A stretch of 12,019 bases of DNA from an uncultured Bacilli bacterium (GTDB lineage: Bacteria > Bacillota_I > Bacilli_A > RF39 > UBA660): positions 1 through 12,019 of the forward strand of contig CAJUJA010000029.1 of assembly GCA_910586635.1 (NCBI GenBank). Reading direction: 5' to 3'. This document shows, piece after piece, positions 6,536 through 12,019 of this stretch (positions are counted from its first letter, which is position 1; each line of letters opens with the position of its first letter). The notes below the pieces were generated by a model. It did no database searches. It worked only from the letters and a program-made list of their open reading frames with translations, and was not told where the DNA came from. The translations under genes and the position numbers were made by a program.

Positions 6536-6558
6536 AAAAAGAGAGGTATAACCTTTTT
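6536..6558 (-). terminator. Possible weak terminator of the gene at 6559-7170
   Basis: On the minus strand, just after the stop codon, AAAAAGGT and ACCT form a short stem around TAT, followed by CTCTTTTT. Only about four stable pairs exist, so it may need help from flanking A-T pairing. It lies back to back with the rpmB terminator between converging genes. Confidence 0.35.
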
Positions 6559-7170
6559 CTAACACAAGTACCCGCTCTCCTGGTTTTGTTTTTTAATAGA
6601 AGCATACTCCTCATCTAGAGTATTTTTTAATATAATTTTATCATTTTTCGGAAATTTAGTTACATCTAATACCTTATAATCAATACGGTACTCAACAGTT
6701 AGAGTATTATTTTTTAATGAATCAGTTGCCTGAATTCCTTCTACACTATTCATTTTTTGTATAATATCTGAATATTTCCCCTTCAAAACTTTAATATTAT
6801 CTGGTGCGATATCCCGATTTGGAAGTGGAGAAATTACAATTTTAAAAGTTCCTTTTTGTAATTTTCGATGACTAAAGGTGTACTGATTAGAAAATGTATA
6901 ACTAATGCCTAAAGAAGTATCATCTTTTTTATAATTACATTTTAACTTGTTTGGATCCTGTGAAGACACTTCCACCTTTTTATTAGTTTTGTCTCTTTGA
7001 AAAAAAGAAAAAATATCTTGATAGAAAAAGCCTAGCACAATAAATAAAAAACCGAGAATCATAAAAGAAATGGGTAAAATTCTATTCTTTTTTGCTTTTT
7101 CCTCCAATTCTACTTCATGAACCTCGTGTAAATTTAAAACCTGTGTAGAATGATCCTTCATTTTTTTCAT
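6559..7170 (-). CDS. Single-pass membrane protein of unknown function
   Basis: I do not recognise this family. The 203 residues begin with an acidic cytoplasmic segment containing a HEVHEVELEE stretch (15-24) and then a basic KAKKNR stop. A single membrane segment follows at about 31-50, and a soluble domain of about 150 residues is predicted to face outward. The outer domain looks rich in beta strands (alternating hydrophobic residues from 78 to 180) with Cys78 near its start and Cys203 as the last residue, which could form a disulfide or modification site. No lipobox, sortase motif or catalytic motif is seen. The ATG at 7170 follows GGGTGAT, and a second ATG lies three codons in. It sits downstream of typA but has its own extended -10 promoter after the typA terminator, so it is probably an independent unit. 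Confidence 0.75.
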   Translation of the reverse strand: MKKMKDHSTQVLNLHEVHEVELEEKAKKNRILPISFMILGFLFIVLGFFYQDIFSFFQRDKTNKKVEVSSQDPNKLKCNYKKDDTSLGISYTFSNQYTFSHRKLQKGTFKIVISPLPNRDIAPDNIKVLKGKYSDIIQKMNSVEGIQATDSLKNNTLTVEYRIDYKVLDVTKFPKNDKIILKNTLDEEYASIKKQNQESGYLC

Positions 7171-7192
7171 ATCATCACCCTATCTTATTACT

Positions 7193-7201
7193 ATTATACC
7201 A
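7193..7201 (-). promoter_or_regulatory. Extended -10 promoter of the membrane-protein gene
   Basis: TGGTATAAT on the minus strand is a full TGn plus TATAAT element. The -35 position falls in the T-run of the typA terminator and has no good match, as expected for an extended -10 promoter. The leader before the ATG at 7170 would be only about 15 bases. Confidence 0.6.
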
Positions 7202-7211
7202 AATTTTTCTC

Positions 7212-7246
7212 AAAAAAAGAAAAATAGTTAGAAAATTAACTATTTT
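7212..7246 (-). terminator. typA intrinsic terminator
   Basis: AAAATAGTTA and TAACTATTTT (7246-7237 and 7230-7221 on the minus strand) form a ten-pair stem with a six-base loop, followed by TTTTTCTTTTTTT-like sequence. The 5' arm overlaps the last codons of typA. Confidence 0.75.
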
Positions 7247-9053
7247 TTACTCTTGCATCATACTTTTTACGAGACTCTGTATCTAATATTCTCTTTCTGA
7301 TGCGAATATAATTTGGTGTTACCTCAACCAACTCATCTGAATTAATATAATCTAGTGCATACTCCAAAGAAATTTGTCGTGGTCTTTTTAAAACAACTGT
7401 ATGATCACTGCCAGCTGCACGAACATTGGTAAGATTTTTTCCTTTTGTAACATTAACAGCCAAATCATTATCTCGATTACATTCACCGATAACCATTCCC
7501 TCGTATACTTCGGTTCCAGGTTCAATAAACATAATACCACGATCCTCTAAATTACCAATAGAATAACCGGTTGCTTGCCCTGCATCTATAGACACCAATA
7601 CCCCTAGTTTCCTTTCACCAATATCTACAGATTCAAAAGGTTCGTATTCCTTAAAAGTATGATTCATGATTCCATATCCCTTAGTTAAAGTCATGAAATC
7701 TGTAGAAAAGCCAATCAAACCACGAGATGGTATCGTATAACTTAGTTTAGTTTGTCCTTCAAAACTCTCCATATTATCCATCTTAGCACCTCGAAGTCCC
7801 AATTGCTCAATAACAGAACCAACAGACTCCTCAGGAACCTCTATTTGCAACTCCTCCCATGGTTCCATTTTAACACCATCTATTTCTTTAATAATAACAG
7901 ATGGCTTAGAAACCTCAAGCTCAAATCCCTCTCTTCGCATATTCTCAATCAAAATACTCAAATGAAGTTCTCCTCTACCAGATACTAAGAAAGAATCATT
8001 AGTCGATTGTTCTACTTTTAAACTCACATCTTTTTGAGTTTCTTTAAATAATCTTTCTTCAATTTTACGTGCTGTAACAATTTTTCCATCACGTCCAACA
8101 AAAGGAGATGAATTAGCACCAAAAGTCATCTGTAGTGTTGGCTCATCTATATGAAGAATCGGCAATGGAATCACATTAGAAGGATTACAGACAGTTTCCC
8201 CAACAGAAATATCTGCAAGTCCCGCGATTGCTATGATATCCCCCGCTTCGGCACTTTCTATCTCAACTCGGTCATATCCATAAAAACCAAATAATTTCTG
8301 AATCCTAAATTGCTTAGTAGAGCCATCCAATCTACAACAAGTAACCATCTCTCCCGTTTTAACTGTTCCATTATGAACACGTCCAATACCAATTCTTCCT
8401 ACAAACTCATTATAATCAAGCAAAGCTGGCTGAAATTGTAATGCGTTTTCGCAATTTCCATTAGGCTCAGGAATCTCTTCCAAAATCGTATCAAGTATTT
8501 CAGAAAATCCTTCTGTTTGTGTAGATAAGTCATCGCTAAAAGAACAGGTACCATTTAAGGCACTTGCATAAATAACTTTAAAATCTAGCTGTGCATCATC
8601 TGCCCCTAACTCAATAAATAAATCTAAAATTTCATCCAATACTTTAGAACACCTAGCACTTGGCTTATCCACCTTATTTATAACAACAATAGGCTTTGCT
8701 CCGGCCTCAAACGCCTTCTTTAAAACAAATCTAGTTTGTGGCATAGCACCTTCATAAGCATCTACTACTAAAAGCACACCATCAACCATATTCATAATAC
8801 GTTCTACTTCTCCACCAAAATCAGCATGGCCTGGAGTATCTAAAATATTAATTCTAGTATCCTTATAATCTAATGCTGTAGTTTTAGCTAAAATCGTAAT
8901 TCCTCGTTCTCTTTCTAAAGCATTGGAATCCATAGAAACATTACTAACGTCTTCGTTATCACGAAACATACCCGAATGTTTTAAAATCCCATCGACTAAA
9001 GTTGTTTTCCCATGGTCTACATGGGCAATAATTGCAACATTTCTTTTTTTCAT
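7236..9053 (-). CDS. typA: Ribosome-associated GTPase TypA/BipA
   Basis: TypA/BipA is a translational GTPase related to EF-G and LepA that binds the 70S ribosome and helps ribosome assembly and growth under cold or other stress. The 605 residues match the usual family length. The GTPase motifs are complete: AHVDHGKTT (10-18), RERGITI (48-54, with switch Thr53), DTPGH (72-76), NKVD (126-129) and SAL (164-166). A translation-factor domain II follows (about 200-300). EF-G-like domains III and V come next, with the SGRGELHLSILIENMRREGFE stretch near 355-375 and SRGLIGF near 435. The TypA-specific C-terminal domain (about 480-605) includes GKNLTNVRAAG. The ATG at 9053 has AGAGGAAG upstream at an acceptable distance. 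It appears to be its own transcript, with an extended -10 promoter at 9083 and a terminator at its stop. Confidence 0.97.
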   Translation of the reverse strand: MKKRNVAIIAHVDHGKTTLVDGILKHSGMFRDNEDVSNVSMDSNALERERGITILAKTTALDYKDTRINILDTPGHADFGGEVERIMNMVDGVLLVVDAYEGAMPQTRFVLKKAFEAGAKPIVVINKVDKPSARCSKVLDEILDLFIELGADDAQLDFKVIYASALNGTCSFSDDLSTQTEGFSEILDTILEEIPEPNGNCENALQFQPALLDYNEFVGRIGIGRVHNGTVKTGEMVTCCRLDGSTKQFRIQKLFGFYGYDRVEIESAEAGDIIAIAGLADISVGETVCNPSNVIPLPILHIDEPTLQMTFGANSSPFVGRDGKIVTARKIEERLFKETQKDVSLKVEQSTNDSFLVSGRGELHLSILIENMRREGFELEVSKPSVIIKEIDGVKMEPWEELQIEVPEESVGSVIEQLGLRGAKMDNMESFEGQTKLSYTIPSRGLIGFSTDFMTLTKGYGIMNHTFKEYEPFESVDIGERKLGVLVSIDAGQATGYSIGNLEDRGIMFIEPGTEVYEGMVIGECNRDNDLAVNVTKGKNLTNVRAAGSDHTVVLKRPRQISLEYALDYINSDELVEVTPNYIRIRKRILDTESRKKYDARVKNS

Positions 9054-9082
9054 ACATTAACACTTCCTCTATAACGTTCTCG

Positions 9083-9091
9083 ATTATATCA
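9083..9091 (-). promoter_or_regulatory. typA extended -10 promoter
   Basis: TGATATAAT on the minus strand is a TGn plus perfect TATAAT element preceded by an eight-T tract in the spacer region. The box at the 17-base -35 position (TAGTAT) is poor. Expected leader is about 23 bases. Confidence 0.6.
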
Positions 9092-9212
9092 TGAAATCAA
9101 AAAAAATACTAGACATTTCTATCATTTTACTTCATCCTATGATTTTCATCTAATAATTGATAAACACCTGTTATACATCTTCTTTATATGTAGATTAAAA
9201 TATATCGCTAAT

Positions 9213-9250
9213 AAAAAAAGACTAACCTCTATAATAAAGAAAATTAGTCT
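9213..9250 (-). terminator. Terminator of the GH3 glycosidase gene
   Basis: On the minus strand AGACTAA (9250-9244) pairs with TTAGTCT (9225-9219), followed by six further Ts. A second inner stem (CTTTA/TAGAG) extends the hairpin. It lies 17 bases after the stop codon at 9267. Confidence 0.75.
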
Positions 9251-9266
9251 ATCTCTAGCTTCGCCT

Positions 9267-10643
9267 TTATTTATGAATCCCAAACATGATTCCCTTATAG
9301 TATTTCCATGCTAGAACTCTAAATGCTAGTTTATTAATTTGCTCTTCACTAATTGTTCCATCCTCAATAGCCTTCTTGATCTTATTAAAGCTTTCCTCAT
9401 AATCTGTTACAATCAATAAATCATTTCCTGCCAAAATTGCCTTAACAACGGCATCATCAATAGATGAAGTGGCTCCCATTGCCAAATCATCTGTCATAAT
9501 CACACCAGTAAAACCTAAATCATTTCTAAGCAAATTATGGACACTAGGAGAAAGAGATGCTGGGTTACTTGAATCAATGCTACTCACAATATTGTGACTT
9601 ACTAACACAGCTTCTGCCCCCTCATCAATTCCTGCTTTAAATGGAGGTAAATCATTTTTCTTAATATCATCTAAAGTTCTATTATCTGTTGAAGAACCAG
9701 TATGAGTATCACGATTATTTCCATATCCAGGAAAATGTTTTAATGTATAAGAAACCTCCTTTCCTTTGCTTGCCTTAATTACTGTCTTAGCAAATTCAGA
9801 AGTGATATCGGTATTTTCTCCAATAGTTCTTTCATACATGTAATCACTAGAATTCGTTGAAACATCTACAACAGGGGCCAAGTTCACGTTAAGTCCTAAT
9901 TCTTTTAATAAGGCACTTTTTTCAATGGTATCGTCTTTAATTTTATTCATACCACCTAATTGATATAACTCTCTTGAAGATAGAAATTTTTCACTTCTAA
10001 GCTTCGGATTACTACTAATTCTAACAACCTTACCACCCTCTTCATCTACAGCTGTTAAAATGGGAACCTTTGCTGCATCTTGTAAGGATTTCATCACGTC
10101 TATTACTTCACTTTTCGATTTATTAACAAAATCTTTAGCAAAAAATACATATCCACCAAATTGATATTTCTTTAATATCTCTTTTTGATTGCTATCTGGA
10201 TAACGGACTAGTAAAATTTGGCTAATTTTTTCATCCAATGTTAACTCTTTTAATTTATTATGAGCTAAAATATAATAATCACTAAAAATACCATTATCTA
10301 AATAATCAACTGGAATACCATCCTCATCTGTTACAACATCCTTAACTCTATAATTTAATATACTAGTTTTTTGAGTTGTTTCCATCTTATCTAAAAGTCC
10401 CGTATACTCAATCACAATATTACTACCCGCTTTTGCACCAATATCCTGATTGCTAAAGGTATAGATAATATGATTGCTATCTTGTACCATAACCTCTTTA
10501 TCATTGCTAGATAAAACCATTGCTTCCATTTTTTTAGTTTTGACTGTACTTTTTTCTTTCTTATTAAAAGTTTTAATTCCTACTATGCTAACCAGTAGTA
10601 GGACCGCTACTAAAGCAATATAAATAATTTTTTTTCCTTTCAT
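9267..10643 (-). CDS. nagZ: Membrane-anchored GH3 beta-N-acetylhexosaminidase (NagZ-like) with extra N-terminal domain
   Basis: I start at the ATG at 10643 because AGGTGAG lies about six bases upstream. An in-frame GTG at 10652 overlaps that ribosome-binding site. This gives 458 residues. A hydrophobic segment (6-23) without a lipobox acts as a signal anchor, placing the enzyme outside the membrane. Residues about 38-100 form a small beta-rich domain not part of classical NagZ. The GH3 barrel starts near 127 (KELTLDEKISQILLVR). KHFPGYGNNRDTHTG carries the Asp312-x-His314 dyad that serves as general acid/base in NagZ-type GH3 enzymes, and IMTDDLAMGA carries the nucleophile Asp385. These support retaining hydrolysis of beta-linked N-acetylglucosamine, as in muropeptide recycling; the actual substrate is inferred. 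It follows dedA by 64 bases with no clear terminator between, so co-transcription is possible. Confidence 0.85.
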   Translation of the reverse strand: MKGKKIIYIALVAVLLLVSIVGIKTFNKKEKSTVKTKKMEAMVLSSNDKEVMVQDSNHIIYTFSNQDIGAKAGSNIVIEYTGLLDKMETTQKTSILNYRVKDVVTDEDGIPVDYLDNGIFSDYYILAHNKLKELTLDEKISQILLVRYPDSNQKEILKKYQFGGYVFFAKDFVNKSKSEVIDVMKSLQDAAKVPILTAVDEEGGKVVRISSNPKLRSEKFLSSRELYQLGGMNKIKDDTIEKSALLKELGLNVNLAPVVDVSTNSSDYMYERTIGENTDITSEFAKTVIKASKGKEVSYTLKHFPGYGNNRDTHTGSSTDNRTLDDIKKNDLPPFKAGIDEGAEAVLVSHNIVSSIDSSNPASLSPSVHNLLRNDLGFTGVIMTDDLAMGATSSIDDAVVKAILAGNDLLIVTDYEESFNKIKKAIEDGTISEEQINKLAFRVLAWKYYKGIMFGIHK

Positions 10644-10660
10644 ATCTCTCACCTGATACT

Positions 10661-10666
10661 ATTATA
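10661..10666 (-). promoter_or_regulatory. Possible -10 box before the GH3 gene
   Basis: A perfect TATAAT lies 17 bases before the ATG at 10643. A start seven bases downstream would fall on the ribosome-binding site itself, and no -35 is seen at normal spacing. The box may therefore be chance, or the upstream TATAAA near 10680 may be used instead. Confidence 0.25.
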
Positions 10667-10707
10667 TTGGTTCTATTTTATAATATGAGTATATAATGAA
10701 AATTTAA

Positions 10708-11322
10708 TTATTTTGTAGAAATCAATCGGGTTTTCTTCCTATTTTTTATTTTTCTATAAAAATAAGTAATAATCAGAAGAGCTAGAAGAATTCTAATAGG
10801 AATCTTTAGCTTCCCAACATAGCGATTTACAATTGTCCAACCGTTACCTAGTGTATAACCAACATATACAAAAACAAAGGTCCAAGGAATACTACCAATA
10901 ATGGTATAAATTAAAAACTTAAAAAAGGAAAGTCTCATAATACCAATAGGTAGAGAGATTAAAGTTCTAATAATTGGAAAATTTCTTCCAATCAAGGCAC
11001 CGATCAGTCCATACTTATTAAACCAAGAATCAGACTTCTCAATATCTTCTTCTTTCATAAAAAAGTATTTTCCATATTTCTTAATAAATGGTTTGCCTCC
11101 AAAATATCCCATAAAATAAATTACAATTGCACAAAATACACTGCCTATCAAACCAATCAAAAAGGCACCCCAAAAGGTAAAAACTTTATGAGATGCTAGA
11201 ATCCCTCCGGTTGCCAATATCGCCTCACTTGGTATCACAATAATAACGGCTTCTAAAACCATTCCTAGAAACATTCCTAAGTATCCGTATTGATTCATTA
11301 AATTAAGAACAAAGTTTGCCAT
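10708..11322 (-). CDS. DedA family (VTT domain) membrane protein
   Basis: DedA proteins are integral membrane proteins, several of which move undecaprenyl phosphate (the lipid carrier for wall polymers) across the membrane; others affect envelope homeostasis and peptide resistance. The 204 residues show several hydrophobic segments (about 12-42, 50-73, 104-128, 133-158 and 173-188). The conserved acidic site is LEAVIIVIPSE (23-33, Glu24 and Glu33 with Pro31). The RNFPIIR motif (113-119) with Arg113 and Arg119 matches the family R-x2-P-x2-R, followed by the glycine-containing LPIGIMRLSFFKF. A basic tail ends the protein. The ATG at 11322 follows AGGTGAT. It is upstream of the GH3 gene, and both have envelope roles. 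Family is confident; which lipid it carries is not shown. Confidence 0.9.
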   Translation of the reverse strand: MANFVLNLMNQYGYLGMFLGMVLEAVIIVIPSEAILATGGILASHKVFTFWGAFLIGLIGSVFCAIVIYFMGYFGGKPFIKKYGKYFFMKEEDIEKSDSWFNKYGLIGALIGRNFPIIRTLISLPIGIMRLSFFKFLIYTIIGSIPWTFVFVYVGYTLGNGWTIVNRYVGKLKIPIRILLALLIITYFYRKIKNRKKTRLISTK

Positions 11323-11443
11323 TCTATCACCTAATTAAACATATGAAAAAATTTAACATTTTTGAATAAATATCATAGATTCTACAAGATTATATATATT
11401 GTGAAAGTAAAGATTCATTTTTTTAGATTTTCCACAAAAAATG

Positions 11444-11471
11444 TTGACAAATATTCATTTTAAGGTATAAT
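11444..11471 (+). promoter_or_regulatory. tRNA-Gly promoter
   Basis: TTGACA (11444-11449) and TATAAT (11466-11471) are both perfect consensus boxes, separated by 16 bases. This is the strongest promoter in the window, as expected for a stable RNA gene. Predicted start is near 11478. Confidence 0.85.
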
Positions 11472-11486
11472 TGATATTGTCTACTT

Positions 11487-11514
11487 GATTAGTCGATTAA
11501 TAAATCGATTAATT
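11487..11514 (+). repeat. Hairpin/direct repeat in the tRNA-Gly 5' leader
   Basis: TTAGTCGATT (11489-11498) pairs with AATCGATTAA (11503-11512), with one G-T pair, over a four-base loop; two further pairs extend the stem. The same bases form an imperfect 12-base direct repeat around TCGATTAAT. It lies in the transcribed leader about 11 bases before the mature tRNA and has no T-run, so it is not a terminator. Confidence 0.55.
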
Positions 11515-11525
11515 TAGATATATAT

Positions 11526-11599
11526 GCGGATGTAGTTTAATGGTAGAACCTCAGCCTTCCAAGCTGACTACGGGAGTTCGATTCTCCTCATCCGCTCCA
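11526..11599 (+). tRNA. tRNA-Gly (anticodon UCC)
   Basis: The 74 bases fold into a full cloverleaf. The acceptor stem is GCGGATG/CATCCGC, the D stem GTTT/GAAC, the anticodon stem TCAGC/GCTGA with loop CTTCCAA (anticodon TCC), and the T stem GGGAG/CTCCT with loop TTCGATT. The discriminator base T is followed by an encoded CCA. The anticodon reads GGA and, with wobble, other glycine codons. It has its own promoter and terminator and no tRNA neighbour. Confidence 0.97.
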
Positions 11600-11611
11600 T
11601 TGAGTATTTAG

Positions 11612-11639
11612 TTGCTAACCCTATGGTTAGCAATTTTTT
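11612..11639 (+). terminator. tRNA-Gly intrinsic terminator
   Basis: TTGCTAACC (11612-11620) pairs perfectly with GGTTAGCAA (11625-11633) over the loop CTAT, followed by six Ts. It starts 13 bases after the tRNA CCA end. Confidence 0.9.
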
Positions 11640-11655
11640 CATTTATAGATATAGA
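11627..11655 (+). promoter_or_regulatory. Possible promoter of the orphan operon
   Basis: TTAGCA (11627-11632, 4 of 6) and TATAGA (11650-11655, 4 of 6) are 17 bases apart; the -35 box lies in the 3' arm of the tRNA terminator. If used, transcripts would start close to the base of the hairpin at 11663. Both boxes are weak. Confidence 0.3.
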
Positions 11656-11662
11656 AAAGTTG

Positions 11663-11699
11663 AATACTTCCTTTCAAATTAACGAAAGGAGGTATTTTT
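11663..11699 (+). promoter_or_regulatory. Hairpin burying the ribosome-binding site of the gene at 11700
   Basis: AATACTTCCTTTC (11663-11675) pairs with GAAAGGAGGTATT (11684-11696) over an eight-base loop: 13 consecutive pairs with one G-T. The whole AAAGGAGG Shine-Dalgarno sequence is inside the 3' arm. The stem is followed by a T-run (five Ts, 11695-11699) and then the ATG, so the same structure could act as an intrinsic terminator. Either way it should limit expression of the downstream operon unless opened. Confidence 0.65.
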
Positions 11700-11996
11700 A
11701 TGTGTAAAACTTCTTCCCTTACTATTTTGGAAGATGATAGAAAACTTACTAAATTTATTTTAGAAAACTTTAAAGATACTAATATTAAATCTACAAATGG
11801 TAGTGAAATGCTTATTTCTATTACTAATATCAAAAAAGTAAATCCTATCATTTATAAGGTTAAATCTGATAAAACAACTCTTACTATTCTCTATTTTAAA
11901 TGTAGTGATATAAAGGATAAAAAATATTATATTCCAAAATTAAGACAAGACTTTAATTTATCAGAACTAAAAGATTATTTGAAAGGAGCTTTATAA
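11700..11996 (+). CDS. Small protein of unknown function (98 aa), first gene of an operon
   Basis: I do not recognise this protein. It has 98 residues, is Lys/Thr/Ile-rich, and has no signal peptide, membrane segment or clear motif, so it is probably cytoplasmic. The first third (about 6-30) looks helical with an acidic EDD at 11-13. The middle (about 35-70) alternates hydrophobic and polar residues like beta strands. A helix (about 85-96) ends it. Cys2 and Cys69 are the only cysteines. AAAGGAGG sits seven bases before the ATG but is buried in a hairpin. Its stop codon TAA (11994-11996) directly touches the ATG of the next gene, whose AAAGGAG ribosome-binding site lies inside this gene, so the two form a coupled operon. 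It could be one partner of a two-component small system, but nothing in the sequence shows which. Confidence 0.65.
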   Translation: MCKTSSLTILEDDRKLTKFILENFKDTNIKSTNGSEMLISITNIKKVNPIIYKVKSDKTTLTILYFKCSDIKDKKYYIPKLRQDFNLSELKDYLKGAL

Positions 11997-12019
11997 ATGA
12001 AGAATTTTGAAAGATATTT
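11997..12019 (+). CDS. Start of the second gene of the orphan operon (partial)
   Basis: An ATG at 11997 directly follows the preceding stop codon and has AAAGGAG nine bases upstream. Only MKNFERY and part of a further codon are visible before the window ends. Too little is present to suggest a product; the tight junction indicates translational coupling with the upstream gene. Confidence 0.6.

Noticed and set aside
7752..7988. Plus-strand open frame inside typA
   Set aside because: Antisense shadow of typA; translation is Leu/Asn/Ser-rich with no motif.
9120..9212. Small RNA or leader peptide between typA and the GH3 gene
   Set aside because: Only a ten-codon frame with no good ribosome-binding site and no stable structure apart from the GH3 terminator.
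11572..11599. tRNA-Gly 3' end as a phage or island attachment site
   Set aside because: No second copy of the T-arm/acceptor sequence and no integrase gene occurs in the window.
11639..11851. Minus-strand open frame over the start of the orphan operon
   Set aside because: Its 3' end runs through the hairpin region and it lacks a ribosome-binding site; the plus-strand frame has a perfect one.

Overview
The window is strongly AT-rich, with A/T-ending codons, GGAGG-type ribosome-binding sites and short intergenic gaps. It holds a low-GC Gram-positive (Firmicutes/Bacilli-like) DnaE, an LspA, a TypA and a tRNA-Gly with an encoded CCA. Together these suggest a chromosomal segment of a low-GC Firmicute, perhaps a gut-type Bacilli or Erysipelotrichia relative. 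I cannot name the species from sequence alone.

Layout. (a) 1-1179, minus: a lipoprotein that runs off the left edge, with a lipobox, an Asp/Tyr/Ser-rich linker and an HExxH metallopeptidase motif. (b) 1180-2330: an IS remnant carrying a DDE-type transposase that appears to have lost its catalytic C-terminal part. (c) 2389-5834, minus: a tightly packed dnaE-lspA operon (DNA polymerase III alpha, then lipoprotein signal peptidase). (d) 5948-6520, plus: a small orphan gene followed by rpmB (ribosomal protein L28) with its own promoter and terminator. (e) 6559-9053, minus: typA/bipA, then a single-pass membrane protein of unknown function with its own promoter. (f) 9267-11322, minus: a dedA-family membrane protein followed by a membrane-anchored GH3 (NagZ-like) glycosidase. 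(g) 11444-12019, plus: a tRNA-Gly(UCC) unit with a near-consensus promoter and strong terminator, then a two-gene operon of unknown function whose first ribosome-binding site is buried in a hairpin.

How the genes fit together. Most of the region is housekeeping: replication (dnaE), translation (rpmB, typA, tRNA-Gly) and envelope maintenance. LspA would process lipoproteins such as the one at the left edge. The GH3 enzyme would act on muropeptides or other surface N-acetylglucosaminides. DedA-family proteins are linked to recycling of the undecaprenyl phosphate carrier used in wall synthesis.

I see no CRISPR array, prophage, canonical defence cassette or clearly new multi-gene system. The most interesting items are the HExxH lipoprotein, the Shine-Dalgarno-burying hairpin before the orphan operon at the right edge, the decayed IS with a similar start-site hairpin, a recurrent extended -10 promoter style with a T-tract, and the extra N-terminal domain on the GH3 enzyme. 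No gene-free stretch exceeds about 225 bases.
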